Shown here: one piece after another, positions 58,445-64,000 of the stretch
Layout of the letters: each line of letters begins with the position of its first letter
Numbering within the stretch: position 1 is the first letter of the stretch
Origin: Thysanoteuthis rhombus
Lineage: Eukaryota > Mollusca > Cephalopoda > Oegopsida > Thysanoteuthidae
NCBI GenBank assembly: GCA_963457665.1
Contig: OY735225.1
Location: forward strand, 3,560,086-3,624,085
Length of the DNA stretch: 64,000 bases
Direction: 5' to 3'
Program-made: the position numbers and the translations under genes
Notes under the pieces: model-generated
Told to the model about the DNA's origin: nothing
The model's input: the letters and a program-made list of their open reading frames with translations, nothing else
The model's database searches: none

Positions 58445-61060
58445 ACAAAAACAATACAAACAAACAAAGAAAAACAGAGCAAAAAAAAACAAACCCCAAT
58501 GAAACATTTTTTCGGGGGGTGGGGTGTAAGCTGTTTTTATATGTACCTAACTATGCGATGAATATGAAAAAATTCTGCAAATGATGACTCATAAATTCTT
58601 GTCTGTGAAAATTGGCAACATGTTTTTGTTTTCTACATCTGCTATACACGTACTTTGATATTTCTGCGAAATATTGCTGGTAACATGATCGAAACACTGC
58701 CCAGTGCTAAATGTCTAACTTTTAATCTAAATGCATTTCCTTCGATTGTGATTTCAAAAGCACCACCAAATGAATGGAAATTCCTGACTTGGAAATGTCA
58801 CTTTAAGCGTTTTTCTACAATGACTCCAAAATGAAACCTGTTTGAACATTGGATCCAGTGGACGGACAATCCTCTTGATTTTGACCTCTCACGGTCCTCA
58901 GAGGTCAAATCTGACTTCTCTCCTCATCTAAAAATTAATGTTATGGTATGTACTATGTTTGAAATTCCACGCTTTTTTTCCAAAAGTGCAAAGTCATCGT
59001 GCTTATCCTCTGCATCATCTATCCTAAAGCCCCCTGCCCCGAAAACATCATCGAAATTCATTTTTGTTGATATCGTGAGGATAGATAGACACTAGTGAAT
59101 TTATTATAACTGATCCAACTCCATTTAAATCACGTAAACATGGTGGAGAAAGAACCCTGCATAAATCAGATTAGATATGTGTTTAAGCGAAGCAAGAAAA
59201 AAAGCTGTTTAGCTTGTTCGTAAAGGAAACGAGGAAGTAACTACGAAGTGCAGAACGAATGAAAGCAGAAAATTAAACCATCCATAAATGATTTTTATCA
59301 GATTCAACTACAAAAGATATAAATTGACGTTAATTTTTTTTAGATTAGGATAAATTTCACGGTTACGATTGCAATGAACAAAAGGATATTTTTTAAACTG
59401 GCGCAAATAAGAAATAAACAATCTTCTATTGGTTCGAAATTGTCTGAAGATTGACGCTTTTGTCATGTACAGCGTCTATAGCAATTACCTTCCCCCTTAT
59501 CTTTGTGAAACTCGTCCAAACAATGGCTGGAAAACATTAGATTCCCTCCATTATTCGAAAGTAGAGCGTTTCCATGAAAAAAAAAAACAACAACTTTAAG
59601 CTGAAATGTCGAAAAGCGGAGAGCGAATTACCAATGTCTTATACGGGGAACATTTCGTACTTTCTCAGAACTCGAAAATAACTTATACGAAATAACATTA
59701 AGATATGATTTACCAAATGTCCGTCTGTCTGTATGCGACAGCCTACTGCAAAATGTACTCAATAAAAGCCATGAAATTTTCTGTAAGCATTCATATTAGC
59801 TTTCGAAAATCATTCCTCGGATGTTTTCAAGGGGTGTTGACCGTTTCGCAATTGGAAATCTTTTTTGAAACGGACACAATTTTTCTTTCTTAGGCACTGG
59901 ACATTCGACTGACTAATGGCTTTTCCAGTCAAAGAGAAGATAGGTGCTTAGATCGTTTTTTGAGGGATTGAGAGTCTAAGCAGGAGACAATCTTAAATTC
60001 TTCCTCTCTCAAAGCTTGGACATTCTTTCCCTTACTGTTCCCTTTCTAAGAAAACTCTGGCTCTTACTCTCCCCTCACTACAAGAGTGTAAAAGCCGTGT
60101 TTCTTCATTTTCTTTTGCTGTTGATAGCGAATTCTGTTTTAAGACTCTGTTCTTTAAAAAAAAGATGTATTCACATCAAAAGAATACAAAATATTAGAAA
60201 CAGGAACAGTTAATAAGAATATTTCTTTGGAGGAAAATAATATCTTAATAATTCAATGAATACTGTAGAACGAAACAACTTATATCTCAATACTGACTTT
60301 TGATTTAAACAATGACCTATAAAATTGTTCAATTTTTCTTCAAATCTTACAATATACGTAAATTATGTTTTGATTTATTTACTTTTTTGTTTGATTTTTC
60401 GAAATGATTGACCTTTCCGATGGTAAGGTATCGCATCCTCACCCATTCAGTATTAAAAACAGCGCACAGAAAATGAAAACTGAACTAAATACCCGTCCTA
60501 ACGGGCAAAGTATATAACTGTCCCCTGAAAAAGAATTCAATAGACAGATGGATGAAAATCAGATTGCGTTCAATTAAAAAAAAAAAAAAAGGAATCACTG
60601 TAAAAACAGATTTAGATAGATGAATCTAAATTATATCATTATCATTTTAATTTGTTCTACTGTTTACTTTCATCATCTTAATTGTTGTTGCTTTTTGTCG
60701 CAACTAAACTCAGGCTGAGTTCATTTCTGCAGTGAGTGAATAAATTAACTGCGTAGATTGGAATAAAGAATATGTTCAAGTCAGATTCAAGATGAAAGTA
60801 AATAGAAAAACATTAATAAGAAAAATCAATATAATTCAAATTGATGTATTTACTTGTTTTTCTTTCAGTATTTCCCTTTGAAAAAATTAAATGCTTTTTG
60901 ATTTCCATCAAAGTATGTCCCTGTTATATGAATTCTTTTTTGAATATCAATATGCCCCGCCCGTCAGGTCGGGTTTTAGTCTAGTATAATAAAAATAGGA
61001 ATGATACGAGGGGCTGTGAGTATGCACTGACTGTATAATTGCTTTCTACCGAACGCTATT
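58445..61060. other. Non-coding intronic DNA
   Basis: AT-rich with A runs (for example 58440-58495 and 60580-60592). No gene or named element is supported. Confidence 0.5.
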
Positions 61061-61156
61061 TTCACTTTTTACCCTTTTTCCGTAAAAGTGAAAATGGCGC
61101 GAGGTGGACTTTCGAAAATCGGAGGAGACCTATATATACGCGCGTGTGTGGTTAAC

Positions 61157-61217
61157 AGAGAGAGAGAGAGGGAGAGAGAGAGAGAGGGAGGGAGAGAGAG
61201 AGAGAGAGAGAGAGAGT
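61157..61217. repeat. (GA)n microsatellite
   Basis: A GA run interrupted by a few GGGA units. Confidence 0.95.
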
Positions 61218-61304
61218 TATACAATCTGATAACGGAATGTTTATCGTGGAGAAAAAGAGGAAAGGAAGAGGAAAAGCGAAAGGTATCCAAATATGAATAG
61301 AAAC

Positions 61305-61660
61305 AAGTTTGGTTAGTCACCCAATTTGGCTGCATGCCGTGTTTGGGGTGACTTCTCTCGCCGTTTGTTAAGTAGTGATCGCTAAAATGAGTCATAATTT
61401 GAAAAAACAAAAACAAAACAAAACAAACGTGAATGCTGTTTGACACAAACTTAGGGATAAATCTAGCATGAAAATAAATTGCAAATCCAGGGGGAATTCT
61501 AGAAAAAACCAAACAAAAATCGTTTTTGTAGAAATGAGGAGCAAATGTTTGAAATTTTTTACTCCCTTTTTGGGCCTGTGTGCGCGATACATAGCCAGAC
61601 AGCTAGCTTAACTTGGAAACTGAAGAAACCTATTTTGACAGTTTTATTTGACTGTCTCTT
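61305..61660 (-). repeat. Family A interspersed repeat
   Basis: Inverted right end TTTGGTTAGTCACCC, GGCTGCATGCCGTGTTTGG, GTGAATGCTGTTTGACACAA, GCGCGATACATAGCCAGAC and CTGAAGAAACC, then ACAGTTTTATTTGACTGTC. Confidence 0.75.
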
Positions 61661-61669
61661 ATCAAACCG

Positions 61670-64000
61670 TCGGATTACTGAATCGATAAGGAGAAAGGTA
61701 ATTTTTTTTCAAGAACGACCAAGAAATAAAACCCACGTCTGATGTACTTGAAGATAAATCTCTTTCGAGGAAAGAGACTATGAAAAACAACGGGAAAGAC
61801 AATAGACAGAATTGGAGAAAAAAAGAAGCAAAAACAGTATAAAACAAGTTATTGTATCTGTGATCATTCAGACTAATTTCCTCGTCTTTAGAAGAAAATT
61901 CACAACGTTTCGACTGCAGGGCTTTTTTGTTAGTCCCCACCAAGAGCTATCGTCCATCATTTCAATGTACAGAAACAAGATCATTGCATTTACCTTTTCT
62001 TGCTAACTAGCGGCTCAATTCGTGGTATTAGATGGGGTAAATTTTATTGGCAATTTGATCTTTGGGAATCAAGACTTTTCAATTTTTCTACCGAACGGTC
62101 AGTCTGTTCCTTGTTCATTATTTTGACTCCATTCCGTAGAGGTTAGTGTATCCACCTTTCTCCTTCCACCATATCTTGAACTTTCTTCACAGATTACAGC
62201 TTTCCGATATTCCTTAGGCATTATTTTTAGAGATGGTAGTGGTGGTCTCAGCCTTATATTTACCCCCTGCAATATCTGTATGTGTACTCGATTTACCTGG
62301 TCGTTTTTCATCTCGTGGAATTTAGACAAGAATCGTAAGACAAGGTAAATATAACCATTCTGATGATGAAAAGATCTATCCATTTCTATTTTGCATTTTT
62401 CTTGGATTTCTCTCACCCTTCTTCAATGTTTACCTTCTAATGCATAGATCTTCAAAAGTTGAATGAATAAACGAAAACGATTAGATAAATTGACTATAAC
62501 TTTGAAAATAGCCATCGTTAGTCAAACTTTGACTTTAAAAAAAAAGCAACACCATCTTAGAAGTACCGAATACGAATTGCCATGTATACAGACTATCTTT
62601 GAACCCCCCACCCAAATTGTTTGTTTACATACCCATTCTGTTATTTAATGTAGTACTACTACTGTAAAGTAAAACTAATTCTAATATTTGGTCATAAATT
62701 CTTTGAATTCATAGTTCGTTTTTAAACACGTTCTGTTAGAAAAGGTAGTGTTATTACTTTGCATTACTAAAAAATCATTTAATTGAAACTCAAATACTTC
62801 CGCGAATTTCGTCACGCGGATTTGTAAATGAATAATATAAAGTGAGTCGTTTGAATCACAGAGAGAGAGAGAGGAAAAAATCACGATTGTGATCGCGTGC
62901 ATGATATCATATGAGTTGAACTGAATCTAAAATCATATCGTCCCACGACCAATATAAAATGTACCAGCAACAAGCGACGTTTGGACGTCGAACCGTTTCC
63001 GTGTTGCAAAGTGAGGAAATTGGAGTTTCAATCTGGGCGCTGATCAGAAGACACTAATACTGAACTGTCACCGAACATGGCGCGTGTAATTGCGCGGGAA
63101 GGCGGACCAGGAGACAGACCAGAGCAGCGGACTAAAAGATTGAGACGTGATCGCGAGGGATGGAAGGAAATACAGAAAAAGAGTGTGGGGAGAGAAAAGG
63201 GGGGGAGGGAAAGAGACCAGGATGGTTACGAGCAAGGTCGATATTGCCTATTCTTCCAATCAAATCTACGCATCTTTAATCAGAACTGATTCATAGCACT
63301 GGCCAGTCACATGCGGTCACCTTCGGTCGAAAAGGCCATGACGTTAGGTTTTTGCTTCATTTGATAATCACCATGGCTATTTTTCACAGACACGGAATTT
63401 GTTTATTTCTTCTGTCTTCTATACCAAGAAAATTAGAATTCATTTAGTAAAAAAAAAACCCAAACTCTTGGTCAGACAGCAAACATACTTACAGTGAAAG
63501 CGTTAATGCTTAGATGTAAACGAACTGATAGTTTTGTTCTGAATTTTCTGAGATGAGGACTAATCATTTTTGGGACAGTTCCCGTTTCAAAGGTGCATGT
63601 TTGGATGGGACTGGACTTTATGGTGTGTAGAGCAGCCTGCCATAATTGTCTTGCAAAATGATTTTCCGCTCGTCGTGCGAAACGTCGGCTTCGTAGAATT
63701 TCGGTTACCCTTTTTCAGTGTTGCCCATTTTGCAATGTCTTAGATGCTGACTATTATATCTGGGGAATGTCAATTTCGTAAAATGGCCATTTGTCGAGTA
63801 ATCGCGGTGCACACAGATTTCCCCAAATGTAATTAGATTATACTCTGATTCACACTGACTAATGTTCTCATATTGGTCTTTATAGTTACTGAGAATGACG
63901 GACACCTGAAGAAGGCTGGAGGGTACAATGGCCGAAACATTGTGGTGATAACAATCAAGATAAGGACTCTAACTATTGCGCTACACCAGATGCCCTCTAT
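61670..64000. other. Non-coding DNA to window end
   Basis: The minus-strand open frame at 62416-62099 (105 codons) is charged and without a recognised domain. The last ~100 bases (CTGAAGAAGGCTGGAGGG, GGCCGAAACATTGTGG) resemble a motif often seen near the ends of Penelope-type and other retroelements, so another element may continue past the window. Confidence 0.4.

Noticed and set aside
62099-62416. 105-codon minus-strand frame
   Set aside because: Charged, no domain recognised, and no intron signals consistent with a host exon.
63077-63289. Charged 70-codon frame starting MARVIAREGG
   Set aside because: Low-complexity purine-rich DNA with no domain or splice context.
63910-63945. Hammerhead-ribozyme-like core (CTGAAGA ... 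GAAAC)
   Set aside because: The first base pair of stem II would be A-C, and stems I and III are not evident. More likely a recurrent retroelement-end motif.

Overview
This window is animal nuclear DNA. It is AT-rich and dominated by repeats. The signs are a spliced gene start (exon 1 of GTP cyclohydrolase I with a GTAAGT donor), a TATA/CRE core promoter, a eukaryotic tRNA-Ile(AAT), many 5'-truncated non-LTR retroelements, tRNA-derived SINEs, and long di-, tri- and tetranucleotide arrays. The repertoire (RTE-like LINEs with TGA-type tails, R2/R4-like LINEs with a restriction-like endonuclease, Penelope and mariner remnants) and the look of the GCH1 exon suggest a lophotrochozoan, perhaps a mollusc such as a cephalopod. 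That assignment is inference and not firm.

Layout. 1-13.7 kb: R2/R4-type LINE ends with trinucleotide tails (1-1.75 kb and 12.2-13.55 kb), an RTE 3' end (2.9-3.3 kb), a small terminal-inverted-repeat element (4.25-4.56 kb), a 250-bp TA array next to the tRNA gene (6.93-7.31 kb), a LINE endonuclease relic (7.67-8.37 kb) and more microsatellites. 15.7-17.65 kb: a decayed minus-strand copy of a multi-copy animal gene family of unknown function. 19.5 kb: a LINE reverse-transcriptase scrap. 20.4-20.9 kb: a broken duplicate of GCH1 exon 1. 21-25 kb: RTE, Penelope and microsatellite sequence. 26.1-28.1 kb: the GCH1 promoter, leader and first coding exon on the plus strand. From 28.1 kb to the window end I find no further GCH1 exon, so this stretch is probably intron 1. 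It is packed with SINEs, RTE ends, a ~450-bp interspersed repeat, a 1.3-kb repeat unit in tandem and inverted copies (45.8-50.4 kb), two minisatellites (31 bp and 30 bp) and a mariner relic.

The only intact host genes supported here are GCH1 exon 1 and the tRNA. GCH1 makes 7,8-dihydroneopterin triphosphate, the first step of tetrahydrobiopterin synthesis. Everything else is mobile or tandem DNA. The structurally most interesting points are three. First, RLE-type LINE ends abut trinucleotide repeats at three places, which fits insertion into such repeats. Second, the 31-bp minisatellite appears to have grown from one segment of the 1.3-kb unit. Third, an upstream, non-retrotransposed duplicate of GCH1 exon 1 has decayed. 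I found no convincing wholly new biological system.
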